From the NCBI GenBank assembly GCA_950097015.1, contig CATNEN010000007.1, positions 1,302,001 to 1,366,000 of the forward strand: a stretch of 64,000 bases of DNA. Reading direction: 5' to 3'. The notes under the pieces are model-generated. The model was not told the origin of the DNA. It saw nothing but the letters and a program-made list of their open reading frames with translations, and made no database searches. Each line of letters begins with the position of its first letter. The first letter of the stretch is position 1. The translations under genes were made by a program, and so were the position numbers. The DNA comes from Macrostomum hystrix (lineage: Eukaryota > Platyhelminthes > Macrostomidae). This document shows positions 11,845 through 23,186 of this stretch, piece by piece.

Positions 11845-12700
11845 CCATAGCATGGGATTTGTTGGTACTTCAAAGTGACCATAGCATGGGATTTATTGGT
11901 ACTTTAAAGTGACCATAGCATTGGGTGGTGCCTGGCGGTACTTCAAAGTGACCATAGCATTGGGTGGTGCCTGGCGGTACTTCAAAGTGACCATAGCATT
12001 GGGTGGTGCGGCTGGTGCCTGGCGGTACTTCAAAGTGACCATAGCATAGGGTGGCGCCTGGCGGTACTTCAAAGTGACCATAGCATAGGGTGGCGCCTGG
12101 CGGTACTTCAAAGTGACCATAGCATGGGGTGGTGCCTGGTGGTACTTTACAGTGACCATAGCATTGGGTGGTGCCTGGTGGTACTTTATAGTGACCATAG
12201 CATTGGGTGGTGCCTGGCGGTACTTTATAGTGACCATAGCATAGGGTGGTGCCTGGCGGTACTTTATAGTGACCATAGCATAGGGTGGCGCCTGGCGGTA
12301 CTTCAAAGTGACCATAGCATAGGGTGGTACCTGGTGGTACTTTATAGTGACCATAGCATAGGGTGGCGCCTGGTGGTACTTCAAAGTGACCATAGCATAG
12401 GGTGGCGCCTGGCGGTACTTCAAAGTGACCATAGCATAGGGTGGTGCCTGGTGGTACTTTATAGTGACCATAGCATGGGGTGGTGCCTGGTGGTACTTTA
12501 TAGTGACCATAGCATAGGGTGGTGCCTGGTGGTACTTTATAGTGACCATAGCATGGGGTGGTGCCTGGTGGTACTTTATAGTGACCATAGCATAGGGTGG
12601 TGCCTGGCGGTACTTTATAGTGACCATAGCATTGGGTGGTGCCTGGCGGTACTTTATAGTGACCATAGCATGGGGTTGGTGGTACTTTAAAGCAACCATT
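11845..12700 (+). repeat. 39-bp minisatellite, open in frames on both strands
   Basis: About 22 units containing AAAGTGACCATAGCAT and GGTGGTGCCTGGCGGTACTT. Because 39 is divisible by three and the unit lacks stops in some frames, a 268-codon minus frame (repeat AMVTIKYHQAPP) and a 188-codon plus frame run through it. No splice or start context supports either as a gene, so I treat them as by-products. Confidence 0.9.
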
Positions 12701-13294
12701 GCATTTTAATGGGATTCGAACATCTAACGGTTGAAAAATCTGCTCAGATTTTTTAGAATGAAGCGACGACAGAACATCAAATAATCAATATGAGGCAATG
12801 CTGCCAATGCTGAAAGCTAGGTACAAGCATTAGCTGTATTCGATATTAGGGCGGATATAAATGAAGAAACTACAGTTTACTATTTTGGCCACGTAAAGTT
12901 TCTCTAGGTCAAACCAAGCAAAAAATGTAGTTGCGCACTGAAACAGTTAATTCACATATTCTCGTGTTTAATTGTTTAATTTTATGAACTTGAAATGTGC
13001 GCGTGTCAGCCTAGAAGTTTAGAATAAAATGGTACAAAACTCCGTTGTACAATGTACAGCAATAAGAAATTTACTGGAAAATGTTTTTTCTAACACAGAG
13101 GAACGTGACATACTACTACAATTAGCCGATTGACACCTTATTTTACATATTTACACTTGAAGTTATTCACAAACGGTGGTATTGTTACGTAGTACAGGCA
13201 AATTCGAAGACGACCCTGTTTAGGAGAAACGTTCGGAAAACTCGATCTCCTTTAAGAAGGCTTTGTGAAGACAGTCTCGCTTCGGCTTCAGCTT

Positions 13295-16200
13295 TTAGAC
13301 CACAATTTCGTACATGACTTTGCTTCGCGTGCTGGTACTGTCTCGCGGAGGCTGCTGCTGATCCTGGGTGTTGTTGGTCTTCTGTCTCAGGCCGATCATG
13401 GAAGAGCTGGATGTGGTAGCAGCGGCGGCAGCTGCAGCGGCAACCGCCTTTCCGTTGTTGCCGACGGTGGCTGTCCGCGGCGGGCCAAGGGTGGAGCTAC
13501 TAGACAGCTTGCGGCCTGCGGGCGCAATGCGATTGTGGATCGAGCAATTGATCAGTAAATAATCGTCAGTTTAGATGTTTATTAAGTACCTTGGATATAG
13601 AGAATTTAATAATGATGCCATGATTGACAATTTCAGCGATCAGGGCATGCGTATTCAAGATGAAGCCGAGGGTCTAAGACATTGGAGATTGAGGCTTGTT
13701 GATAATGGACTAAGGCCTGGAGATTTGTTAAGGGATCAACGTGTGTAGATTTGAAAGATTTGAAAGAAAGTGCCTGGAGATTAAGGACCAAGGCCAGTGG
13801 ATTAGGGATCAAGGCCTGTGGAATAGACAGGGATCAGGGGTCTGGAGATTAGAGATCAGAGGCCTGGAGATTAGAGATCAGGGGCCTGGAGATTAGAGAT
13901 CAGGGGCCTGGAGATTGGGGATCAGGGGCCTGGAGATTGGGGATCAGGATCGGAGTATCAAATGTCAAAATAAGTTACCACAAAGTATGAAAACTTGGGT
14001 TGCTATTAAAAACTAGGGATTAGAGAGCAAGATAACGGAATTCTCAGTTAAGGATCCAGAAAACACGGATTGGGTGAACAATTAATCGATTCTCGCTTGG
14101 CCACCGACCTGCGGCCCCTCCAGAACCCGATGGTAGCAGCGATCCCAGCTCGGCCAATCGAGGCGAAAATGCTCCCGCGCTGCCGCCTTCCGGACTCTCC
14201 ACCGTGGTGGCAAAGGTTGTGTCCACCACCTTGCCGTCGACCGTCGCGCCTTCCTCATCGAAATCGCCCCATGGACTGCCGGAGCTGTTGGAGAAATGTT
14301 CGAGGGAGACGACTGACTGTCCGCCTGTTGCATCTACTCCACACAGCCTGACTCTCAGCCTGTTGCATCTACTCCACACAGCCTGACTCACAGCATGTTG
14401 TATCTACTCCACACAGCCTGACTCTCAGCCTGTTGCATCTACTCCACACAGCCTGACTCTCAGCCTGTTGCATCTACTCCACACAGCCTGACTCTCAGCC
14501 TGTTGTATCTACTCCACACAGCCTGACTCTCAGCCTGTTGCATCTACTCCACACAGCCTGACTCTCAGCCTGTTGCATCTACTCCACACAGCCTGACTCT
14601 CAGCCTGTTGCATCTACTCCACACAGCCTGACTCTCAGCCTGTTGCATCTACTCCACACAGCCTGACTCTCAGCCTGTTGTATCTACTCCACACAGCCTG
14701 ACTCTCAGCCTGTTGCATCTACTCCACACAGCCTGACTCTCAGCCTGTTGCATCTACTCCACACAGCCTGACTCTCAGCCTGTTGCATCTACTCCACACA
14801 GCCTGACTCTCAGCCTGTTGCATCTACTCCACACAGCCTGACTCTCAGCCTGTTGTATCTACTCCACACAGCCTGACTCTCAGCCTGTTGCATCTACTCC
14901 ACACAGCCTGACTCTCAGCCTGTTGCATCTACTCCACACAGCCTGACTCTCAGCCTGTTGCATCTACTCCACACAGCCTGACTCTCAGCCTGTTGCATCT
15001 ACTCCACACAGCCTGACTCTCAGCCTGTTGTATCTACTCCACACAGCCTGACTCTCAGCCTGTTGCATCTACTCCACACAGCCTGACTCTCAGCCTGTTA
15101 TCTATACCATATATTTTTTGTCTCTGAATTCAATATTATTTGTAAAGTATTTCTATATATTAAATGCCGTAGATTTGCTTCTCTTGCCGGAATCGCATCG
15201 AGATAAAAATCTTTAGATAAGAAATTTCTTGCATAGAAAAAAGCAAATAAAATGGGGTGCAGCATATAATTGCTACCCTTTTCAAGCCCCACAGAGCTGA
15301 TGACATAACACAGTACAGCTGCTGCCTGCATGGCTAAAACTATCTTGCTTGCTATTTTCACCTGCTTCCCGGCAGACCGGTTGTTACTAAAGAAGACAGC
15401 GCCGATTGTCTTCTGCGGCCCCTCCTACTGGGCCGGCCGGACGAGCGCTGAGCTGCTCCGTCGTAATTATCTGTTGCCTTGGCAACAGAATCGCGCAGAC
15501 GCTTTTTATTTCTTCGACAGCACATGCAGACCAGGACAATGAGTAAGGCGACTATTATTGTGCCGCAGATTGCAGCCACAATGCCAATGGTGCCCACTGT
15601 TACATTCGGCAGCTTGCCAACTGTACGTGTGTGCGGGTGGGTGGGCGTTTTTGGGTGACGGCAAATGTTTTGAGTTCCAGAATCTGTGAGGAGATGCTGT
15701 GTTGATGCTGAGAGGAGACGAAGGCCTTGACTGGGTTCTAAAGCTAATATTAATCTTAGCTTTAATTCCCAATCTTCAGACTTTACACCGCTTAAACTTC
15801 AGTCGGCTAATTTGCCATTATAGCCCTCAAACTTCAGTTGCCTAATTTGCCATTATACCCCTGAAACTTCGGTAGCCTAGTCTGCCATTATACCCCTGAA
15901 ACTTCGGTAGCCTAGTCTGCCATTATACCCCTGAAACTTCGGTTGCCTAATCTGCCATTATACCCCTGAAACTTCGGTAGCCTAGTCTGCCATTATACCC
16001 CTGAAACTTCGGTAGCCTAGTCTGCCATTATACCCCTGAAACTTCGGTAGCCTAGTCTGCCATTATACCCCTGAAACTTCGGTAGCCTAGTCTGCCATTA
16101 TACCCCTGAAACTTCGGTAGCCTAATCTGCCATTATACCCCTGAAACTTCGGTAGCCTAGTCTGCCATTATACCCCTGAAACTTCGGTAGCCTAGTCTGC

Positions 16201-16911
16201 CATTATACCCCTGAAACTTCGGTAGCCTAATCTGCCATTATACCCCTGAAACTTCGGTAGCCTAGTCTGCCATTATACCCCTGAAACTTCGGTAGCCTAA
16301 TCTGCCATTATACCCCTGAAACTTCGGTAGCCTAGTCTGCCATTATACCCCTGAAACTTCGGTAGCCTAGTCTGCCATTATACCCCTGAAACTTCGGTAG
16401 CCTAGTCTGCCATTATACCCCTGAAACTTCGGTAGCCTAGTCTGCCATTATACCCCTGAAACTTCGGTAGCCTAATCTGCCATTATACCCCTGAAACTTC
16501 GGTAGCCTAGTCTGCCATTATACCCCTGAAACTTCGGTAGCCTAGTCTGCCATTATACCCCTGAAACTTCGGTAGCCTAGTCTGCCATTATACCCTGAAA
16601 CTTCCGTCGCCTTATCTGCATTATAACCATTTAACTTCAGTCGCCGAATCTGCCATTATAGCCCTTAAACTTCAGTCGCCTAATTTGCCATTTCTGAATT
16701 AAATTGAAAGGCTAAGGCATGGTAATGATTTCGAATATTATTAGTTGCCTAACTTACAGACACTATCGACAAATTCGGCATTCCTGTGTCCGTCGACTTC
16801 AACCAGATTATTAGATGGAGTTGTAGCTTTGGCATGCCGGACTAGTTCAGTGTGATTCCGATTTCGAATTTCAGCTATTCCGGATTCAGTAGCTGGTAGC
16901 GAGTCCATCCG
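13295..16911 (-). CDS. Single-pass membrane protein with possible PDZ ligand, C-terminal exons
   Basis: Four minus-strand exons are inferred: 16911-16758, 15620-15362, 14324 or 14316-14109, and 13515-13295. The first junction is phase-matched: a GTAAGT donor after one base of a codon joins an exon that supplies two. The last junction (14109/13515) also fits phase 1. The second exon encodes GIVAAICGTIIVALLIVLVC, a membrane helix, followed by CCRRNKKR, a typical cytoplasmic stop-transfer. The tail is Ser/Ala/Gln-rich and ends YEIVV, which fits a class II/III PDZ-binding end. The visible ectodomain part contains N-glycosylation sites (NHT, NVT). The third exon's acceptor is uncertain: a phase-2 donor at 15362 does not match the best open frame, while a weaker donor at 15388 would. 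Upstream exons were not found. I cannot name the family; adhesion-receptor tails look like this. Confidence 0.5.
13795..13950 (+). repeat. 22-bp tandem repeat in last intron of the membrane-protein gene
   Basis: Six or so units of GGCCTGGAGATTAGAGATCA plus two bases, grading into diverged copies on the left. Confidence 0.75.
14312..15098 (-). repeat. 35-bp array that copies a splice-acceptor boundary
   Basis: About 22 nearly identical 35-bp units containing CTGTTGCATCTACTCCACAC on the plus strand. The leftmost unit (14312-14346) overlaps the 5' edge of the exon ending at 14109 and differs from the others only in a five-base block (GTCCG versus CTCAG). Read on the minus strand, each unit repeats GTAGATGCAACAG, the putative 3' splice site of that exon. 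Confidence 0.85.
15780..16690 (-). repeat. 35-bp minisatellite in an intron of the membrane-protein gene
   Basis: About 26 units of CATTATACCCCTGAAACTTC plus 15 bases. Central units are nearly identical and differ mainly in CCTAG/CCTAA; units diverge at both edges, as expected when turnover is centred in the array. Confidence 0.9.
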
Positions 16912-17681
16912 CTAGATTTAACGTTCTCTGATGAAACTTCTGCTAATTCGGAATCAGGCTTTTCTAACTTTTTACTATCAATGAAAATGTAGCTGAGTTG
17001 AGAGATAAAAAGCTAGTGAATAAGACAACTCTTGTTTTATACAAAATTTTGCTTCGTTGGGGAGGGTGGACTAAAATTGAAATAACAAGACAGCAGAGGC
17101 GAATGGCAAAGAAAAGAGAAATATATAAATGGTGCGATGACTCACAAAACCAATTAGGTCTCGAGGACCCAAAGGAAAGGCATGAGGGAGACCCGTGCTA
17201 CCCCTTATTCAAATAGGCCTTGTCGTTTTATATTTAGCTAATGCTTTGGACTGGGCGAAACCCCTCCAGGGGCCCCAATTGCATGTGTACATTGCGCAAT
17301 GTACATTTATAATTAAAGCATTCGAACCCTTCCTCCACCACAAACCCTCAATGTGCGAAGCTGTCAGAAACTTCGGCGCTGGGGGTTGACGCTCATTAAG
17401 GGGTTAAAGTCGCACAAATTATTGATTGAATAAGTGAGGGACTGAAGTGAAGAGAGTCAGAGAGCGAATTGAAGCAGACAAAGGAAACAAAGTCGAAGGG
17501 TGAGCGAGGAAAACCAACAGCGCGCTGGCGAATTGGGCCGGGGGGTGAACTGAACGACTAACTGGTTGATCCACGGTCCATGGAGTTCTGGATCTAGAAA
17601 CTTTCTAGATTTCTAGAGATCCATGCATGGTTGATCAAAATTTCAGTGTACGAGGCGTAGCATTTGACGTACGTCACAAAA
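16912..17681. other. No gene recognised
   Basis: Sequence between the last identified membrane-protein exon and the Helitron. No convincing exon or element was seen. Confidence 0.35.
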
Positions 17682-18314
17682 TCTATATATATAAAAGTGA
17701 AAACTCTGTCTGTCTGTCTGTCTGTCTGTGTGCAACCTTTTGTCTTTATAGACGCCGAAACCGCTCAACCAAATCGCACCAAACTTTGCACATACCTAAA
17801 ACCACCTACGCTGAGTGCAATAGGCTACTCAAATTCCCGAAAAATCATTTCCTTCCTGCTCAAAAGTGCAAAAAACTGCTCAAAAATCGTCAAAAAATCA
17901 CTCAATTCGACATATCGTCGCCCCACTTTGTCAGATTTTCTCCAAATTTGATCCACTTACACTTTACATGTTTTCCAACAATGCTGTCAATTTTGAACAT
18001 CTCTACTCAATCGAGAGCAAAGCTGCATCATCTCAAAGTGAGTCACTTTTTGTTTTCCGAGGACAGCCACCCCAACTCCCCTCCGCCACTCTGCGGGCCA
18101 AATTTTATTACAGCCACCCCCTCCCTTCCCCGGGCGCCGAAGCCCCAGACTGTACATTGTATTTCAAGCCGTGAATGTACACAGCCCAAACCCCTAGACT
18201 GTCTACTGGCCCCCAAGCAGCACTGAGACTGAGTGCGGTGAGTGCGGTGGCGTCCCAGTGCGCAGGGCTCTCCGGTCGATATTTCTCTCCAGCCAGCCTG
18301 GGATAGAAGAAAGA

Positions 18315-18943
18315 GAGAGGCTGGCGTTGACTGGCTGTCAGAGAGGGCAATTCTGTGTCCTAGAAATGATGCCGCCAACGAAATTAACTACCAACTGCTT
18401 CAGGAGTTGCCAGGTGCAGTTTTCACCTACAAGTCAATTGATACAACGTTGACTGATGACACCGCTGTGGAGTATCCTGTTGAGTTTCTGAACTCTCTAG
18501 ATCCTCCTGGAACTCCATCGCACAACTTGCAGCTGAAAGTTGGGGCACCAATTATGCTCCTCCGCAACCTGAATGCGCCAAGGCTGTGTAACGGCACCAG
18601 ACTGATAGTCAGGCGGCTCTTCCCACACGTGATTGAGGCCACGATAATGACTGGATCTGGCAGAGGAGAGTCTGTGTTCGTTCCCCGGATTCCAATTATC
18701 CCCACGGACCTGCCATTTCAGTTCAAGCGACTGCAGTTCCCTGTGAGAGTGTGCTTTGCGATGACTATTAACAAGGCTCAGGGACAGTTGCTGAAGGTGG
18801 CTGGCATCAACCTGGAGACTCCTTGCTTCTCGCATGGGCAGCTTTATGTCGCCTGCTCCCGTGTTGGAACTCCAGCTGGCCTATTCATTTTCGCACCAAG
18901 GGGAAGAACGAAGAATGTGGTGTATCCCCAGGCCTTGAGGTGA
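18315..18943 (+). pseudogene. Helitron Pif1-like helicase, C-terminal fragment
   Basis: About 209 codons matching the end of the Rep/helicase protein that drives rolling-circle transposition. Visible blocks are WLSERAILCPRNDAANEIN, LQLKVGAPIMLLRNLN, GTRLIVRRL, then the late superfamily-1 motifs FAMTINKAQGQ and GQLYVACSRVGTPAGLFIFA. The Walker A and B motifs and the HUH replication-initiator domain are absent, so no activity is expected. The frame itself is intact to a TGA at 18941-18943. Confidence 0.85.
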
Positions 18944-19095
18944 CTCGCAAGCAATTAATAGAAAAGTAGTCACGAATTGACCTTGACCTGTCTAACTCTG
19001 AACTCTGAAACAGTTTAATTTTGTTTCTTTGACATTGTTATTGTTATGCCATGGCTATTTTCCTTATGTATACGCGTGTACATGCATACTGTATA

Positions 19096-19368
19096 CAGAG
19101 GCAGATTTAGGGGGGGGCGGGGGGGCAGTCGCCCCCCTAAATTTTAATCATGGGAATAAGATGCCCCCACCAGGGGCGCCAGTCGCAGCACTGGCGCCCC
19201 TTTTCGGCCGCTGGCGCCCCTTTTTCAGCCGCTGGCTCCCGTTTTTCAGCCGCTGGCGCCCTTTCTTGGCTCCTGGCGCCCTTTTTCGGCCGCTGGCACC
19301 CACTCTGTGTTTCTCATGGCGCTCCCCTGACAGACCGCCCCAAAACAAAATTCCTGGATCTGCCACTG
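19096..19368. mobile_element. hAT-like MITE nested in the Helitron
   Basis: A 273-bp element with imperfect terminal inverted repeats, CAGAGGCAGATTTAGG on the left and CAGTGGCAGATCCAGG (complement of the right end). It is flanked by a perfect 8-bp duplication, ACTGTATA, at 19088-19095 and 19369-19376. The 8-bp duplication and CAG-starting ends point to the hAT superfamily. The interior has a G/C palindrome near the left end and degenerate repeats of GCCGCTGGCGCCC. It has no coding capacity. Confidence 0.85.
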
Positions 19369-19837
19369 ACTGTATAGAGGAGTGGCTAAGCTAAGAGACA
19401 TGTTTCTAAAGAAGTAATCAAGAGGGGGCTGTTTGGACAAACTTTTCACTTATTTTTTACTTAAAACGCCCTTAAACAAACTCTTCACTTTTCATTAATG
19501 CAGTAAATAAATAAATGGTGACCTTCACTATAAAGTTAATACAGAGACGTGAATTGCTTACTGCTTTGCTTTAAATTTCTGCCCCAAAAACAACGGGCAA
19601 AAAAAGCTAGTATAGCCATAAGACTCTAGGCCAAAATTTAGACGTGAAGTGTGCTAGATCAAAATTTTTGTCTAGGACTAGGACTAAAATCACGGTTGCT
19701 GAACGGGAGTTTACCAACTTCTTAAGCTTTCTTATTTGTGTTATTACCCTTCTAAAGACTTCGTTTCCGTTCGTTAAAAAGCTATAGCTGTGAGCTCTGT
19801 CGCTGACACTAATTCAGACCGATCGAATCTACAACTC

Positions 19838-21034
19838 ATGGTCTCCGGCGCCGTTGTTCCGTGCGATGATGACAATCCTGCCTCAAAGATTAGCTTTGGT
19901 AAAGCGGCCAAGGACAAAGTAGCGGTGAGTGGCAAAGTAAAAAGGCTTAAACACTCAAAGGGAGTTCCTAAAGTGCTGAGATCCACAGAATATGAACACG
20001 ACTCAGATTGCTCAACTAGCCGTATTGAATCAAGCGATGATATTAGGCATGATATTTCTAGCTCGATAGAGAAGTACAATACGACAGAGGAGAACAAGAC
20101 AACAAAGGAGGACAAGACAACAGAGGAGGACAAGATGATAGAGGACAGGACGACAGAGAAGGACAAGACAACAGAGGAGGACAAGATGATAGAGGACAGG
20201 ATGACAGAGGAGGACAAGATGATAGAGGACAGGACGACAGAGGAGGACAAGACAACAGAGGAGGACAAGATGATAGAGGACAGGACGACAGAGGAGGACA
20301 AAACAACAGTGGAGGACAAGATGATAGAGGACAGGACGACAGAGGAGGACAAGATGATAGAGGACAGGACGACAGATGAGGACAAGACAACAGAGGAGGA
20401 CAAGACGACAGAGGAGGACAGCACAACAGAGGAGGACAACACAACAGAGGAGGACAACACAACAGAGGAGGACAAGATGATAGAGGACAGGACGACAGAT
20501 GAGGACAAGACAACAGAGGAGGACAAGACAACAGAGGAGGACAAGACGACAGAGGAGGACAAGACGACAGAGGAGGACAAGACGACAGAGGAGGACAAGA
20601 CGACAGAGGAGGACAAGCTAGATACGGACATTAAGAAAGAAGTAGCTCATGAGGCGCACAAGAAAGCAGAGGCAGACAAGGAGTCTGAGGAGAACGAGAA
20701 CGCTGAGGCGGACAAAAAGGCGGCTGCCAAAAAGAAGAGCAGTACAGATGCTGTCTCGAAGGAAACTCCTGCAGATGCGGCTGCCAAGGCCGCTAGACCC
20801 ACGATGGCACCGGTTATTAAACCCGGAGAGAAAGCAAAAAAATATGACATGACCAAAAGTGCTGCAGCCAACACCAAAGAAGAAGAGGCCAGATTGAAAA
20901 AGGTCAAGCTAGGAGAGATGGGAAAGAAAAAACGAGCAAAGAAGGAGAATAAGAAAGAAATGGAAACATACAAAGGCAAGAAAAAGGCAAAGGAAGAGGC
21001 ACAGAAAGGGAAAATGAGGCGAAAAAGCTGGTAG
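19838..21034 (+). CDS. Highly charged repeat protein (TTEEDK repeats, Lys-rich tail)
   Basis: A 398-codon frame starts at the first in-frame ATG (19838). The frame is open about 60 bases further upstream without an ATG, so a preceding exon or leader is possible. Residues 1-80 are ordinary in composition. They are followed by about 185 residues of six-residue TTEEDK-type repeats mixed with KMIEDRT variants, then an Ala/Lys/Glu region and a basic tail ending KGKMRRKSW. No membrane helix or signal peptide is present, so an intracellular, largely disordered or helical protein is expected. An AATAAA signal at 21173-21178 lies 139 bases after the stop and supports transcription. I do not recognise the family. 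Confidence 0.6.
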   Translation: MVSGAVVPCDDDNPASKISFGKAAKDKVAVSGKVKRLKHSKGVPKVLRSTEYEHDSDCSTSRIESSDDIRHDISSSIEKYNTTEENKTTKEDKTTEEDKMIEDRTTEKDKTTEEDKMIEDRMTEEDKMIEDRTTEEDKTTEEDKMIEDRTTEEDKTTVEDKMIEDRTTEEDKMIEDRTTDEDKTTEEDKTTEEDSTTEEDNTTEEDNTTEEDKMIEDRTTDEDKTTEEDKTTEEDKTTEEDKTTEEDKTTEEDKTTEEDKLDTDIKKEVAHEAHKKAEADKESEENENAEADKKAAAKKKSSTDAVSKETPADAAAKAARPTMAPVIKPGEKAKKYDMTKSAAANTKEEEARLKKVKLGEMGKKKRAKKENKKEMETYKGKKKAKEEAQKGKMRRKSW

Positions 21035-21172
21035 ACCTGAAGAAGAAGTAAAAACTGAAAGTTGACGATAAGAGAGGCCGAGTACCTTCGACTAATGGTT
21101 TCTGTTCTGCCCTCGGTTTCTCATTTTTGTTTTATTCGTTCTAATTTCATTGACGCCCAAATGATCAGAGAA

Positions 21173-21178
21173 AATAAA
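21173..21178 (+). promoter_or_regulatory. Polyadenylation signal AATAAA
   Basis: Canonical hexamer 139 bases downstream of the charged repeat protein's stop codon. Confidence 0.5.
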
Positions 21179-21468
21179 TATGTGCCTTAGTCAATCCATA
21201 TAAAGAATTTTAAATTCGAAGCAATTTAATTTCATACGAAATATAAATTCTTCCCTACTTATTGAAATAGTAAAAATGCCTGAAGTATATTGGATAGGAA
21301 AGTTTATAGACCTGCACTTGATCGTAAAGTTGTGTATTTTGCTAAACAGCATCAAGCACAGAATCATATGTCAGAGTCAGTAAGGGCAGTACCGATAGGT
21401 CGCATGGTGGCGGTGAGGCATTCTGTTCAGAGGCATTCTGAATCTTAATACGAGCTCAAGATTCTAGT

Positions 21469-22392
21469 TTACTCATCTTCTTCATCTTCCTCCTCTCCCT
21501 GTCCTCTGTGGCCTGTTGGGCTTGGTCTTGGTCGGTTATGATCTCCATTGTGATCATCATCGTCGTCGTCATCATCATCATCGTCATCGTCGTCGTCATT
21601 CTCCTCATCATCGTCGTCGTCATTCTCTTCATCATCGTCGTCGTCATCGTCGTCGTCATTCTCCTCATCATTGTCGTCGTCATCGTCTTCGTCATTCTCC
21701 TCATCATCGTCGTCGTCATCGTCGTCGTCATTCTCCTCATCATCGTCGTCGTCATCGTCGTCGTCATTCTCCTCATCATCGTCGTCGTCATCGTCGTCGT
21801 CATTCTCCTCATCATCGTCGTCGTCATCGTCGTCGTCATTCTCCTCATCATCGTCGTCGTCATCGTCGTCGTCATTCTCCTCATCATCGTCGTCGTCATC
21901 GTCATCATCATCATCATTCTCCTCATCATCGTCGTCATCATTCTCCTCATCATCATCGGTCTCTCTTTGTCTTCTGTGACCTGCAGTTGGGTTTGGTCTT
22001 GATCCATCATGATCTTCCTCATCTTCCTCCTCGTCTTCTTCCTCATCATCTTCCTCCTCGTCCTCTTCGTCCTCTTCGTCGTCACTGTCTCTTCGCTTTG
22101 GCTTGGGTCCTTTGTGCGTGTCGTCGTTGTCATCATCATCGCCTCCATCGTGATCGTCACCGGTTGGTTCCAAGTTGTCATTGTCCATCTGGTCACGCTT
22201 AGACATCAGCTCAGAGCCAGAGCCGTGTCGCTGCGGCATCTGTCGGTGGAAGCGGCAGGGTGCAGAACAGTTGGTCATTAAAACGAAGATAAGAAGAACT
22301 GAAAATAAAAAAGCTAGTCAAGCAGTGTCAAGGATACTCACCGCAGCGATCGCAGCCACACCAACAAGCAGCAACAGCAGGATCAGCCTCAT
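21469..22392 (-). CDS. Secreted acidic repeat protein, RPRPSPT family
   Basis: Two exons are inferred, 22392-22342 and 22239-21469, joined in phase 0 to give 273 residues. Exon 1 encodes a complete signal peptide, MRLILLLLLVGVAAIAA, and ends at a GTGAGT donor. Exon 2 starts MPQRHGSGSE. It has a basic block (KGPKPKRRDS), a Glu/Asp stretch and GSRPNPTAGHRRQRE. About 130 residues of Asp runs punctuated by EEN follow, and it closes with NRPRPSPTGHRGQGEEEDEE. The mature protein is therefore extracellular and very acidic, with short Arg/Pro blocks. A stronger-looking upstream acceptor (TTTTCAG at about 22302) would give a stop after six codons, so I used the CACCGACAG acceptor. The plus-strand frames rich in Ser or His/Arg over this region are shadows. 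It is related to the gene at 31.2 kb. Confidence 0.65.
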
Positions 22393-22488
22393 TGCTTTGC
22401 AGTGCTCGATTTCAAAGAAACTATCGTTGCACAACCTTGAGAGAACTTGCTCGAATTTGGCTTAATAGCGAACTAAAATATGCGCAGA

Positions 22489-22494
22489 TTTATA
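22489..22494 (-). promoter_or_regulatory. TATA box of the secreted acidic protein gene
   Basis: GGCTATAAATCTGCGC read on the minus strand, about 100 bases upstream of the ATG at 22392. The related gene at 31.2 kb has CTATAAATATAG at a similar distance (83 bases). Confidence 0.5.
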
Positions 22495-22749
22495 GCCACG
22501 CAGAGATCCGGACTGCCATTGTTGGCATCCTGAGGCACCAGTCTTACAACTGTTTACGCAGCTTTACGCTTGCATAAGCTTGCGTCACTTTTCGAAATCT
22601 TCTGGTGCGTCCAGATGTGTTTATTCAGCATTTTAGTACAATGACAATTCAATAAAAAGGATCCGAAAAGTTTTTAAGCGTCTCTATTTAGAAGACAATG
22701 GTGAGACTTTAAAGAAATTTATTTAACTTTTAAAAAGAACTTCAGTCCA

Positions 22750-22900
22750 TATGCAGTGGTGCAGTGGTTAATGCGCACTACACTTATATCAGATCAGTGG
22801 TCAACAGGTTCTGTCGGATCTCACGATTGATTTCGGATTCCAGCTATCATGAATGGCGACATGAGAACCCTGGCCAATGGCAATAAATAGCATTATTGTT
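22750..22900 (+). mobile_element. Possible tRNA-derived SINE
   Basis: TGGTGCAGTGGTTAATGCGC fits a polymerase III A box (TRGYNNANNGG). A weak B-box-like GGTTCTGTCGG follows about 40 bases later. No tail or target duplication could be fixed. Confidence 0.35.
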
Positions 22901-23186
22901 AGCGAATGTTGACCTGTTAGCAGGTGAGGATCATGAATAAGTCTTACTAACCAGTGAATGAATAGTGAAAAATGAGAAAAAATTCACAATAACCATTTCC
23001 TTCAGAGTGTTTGCTTTTTCAGGCTTCAATGCTGAAATGTGAATGGAAATCGCAAACTAAGTTACTCTTTGCTCTTTCAACTCCAAAATCGCAGGACGTT
23101 GCATTCTATTAAATATTCTTATGAATCAGTTTAGAAATTAAGTTATTAAGTTAAGTTAAAAATTAACTTAAAAAAATTAAGTTAAA

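Larger units (their letters stand above)
17682..19610 (+). mobile_element. Degraded Helitron with both termini
   Basis: The left end is TCTATATATATAAAAGTGAA followed by a (TGTC)n run and a CGCCGAAACCGCTCAACC-like block, the classic Helitron 5' signature. The right end has a short hairpin (TGCCC, 10-base loop, GGGCA at 19580-19601), then an A-run and terminal CTAG at 19607-19610. The flanks are A on the left and T on the right, the usual AT target without duplication. The 1.93-kb body retains only the C-terminal helicase part, so it is an internally deleted, non-autonomous copy. A hAT-like MITE sits inside it. Confidence 0.8.

Noticed and set aside
11893-12699. 268-codon minus frame with 13-residue repeats
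   Set aside because: The 39-bp unit keeps frames open on both strands; no signal peptide, splice site or conserved flank supports a gene.
17700-17730. (TGTC)n as an ordinary microsatellite
   Set aside because: Its position just after TCTATATATATAAAAGTGAA is the usual Helitron 5' arrangement, so it is part of that element.
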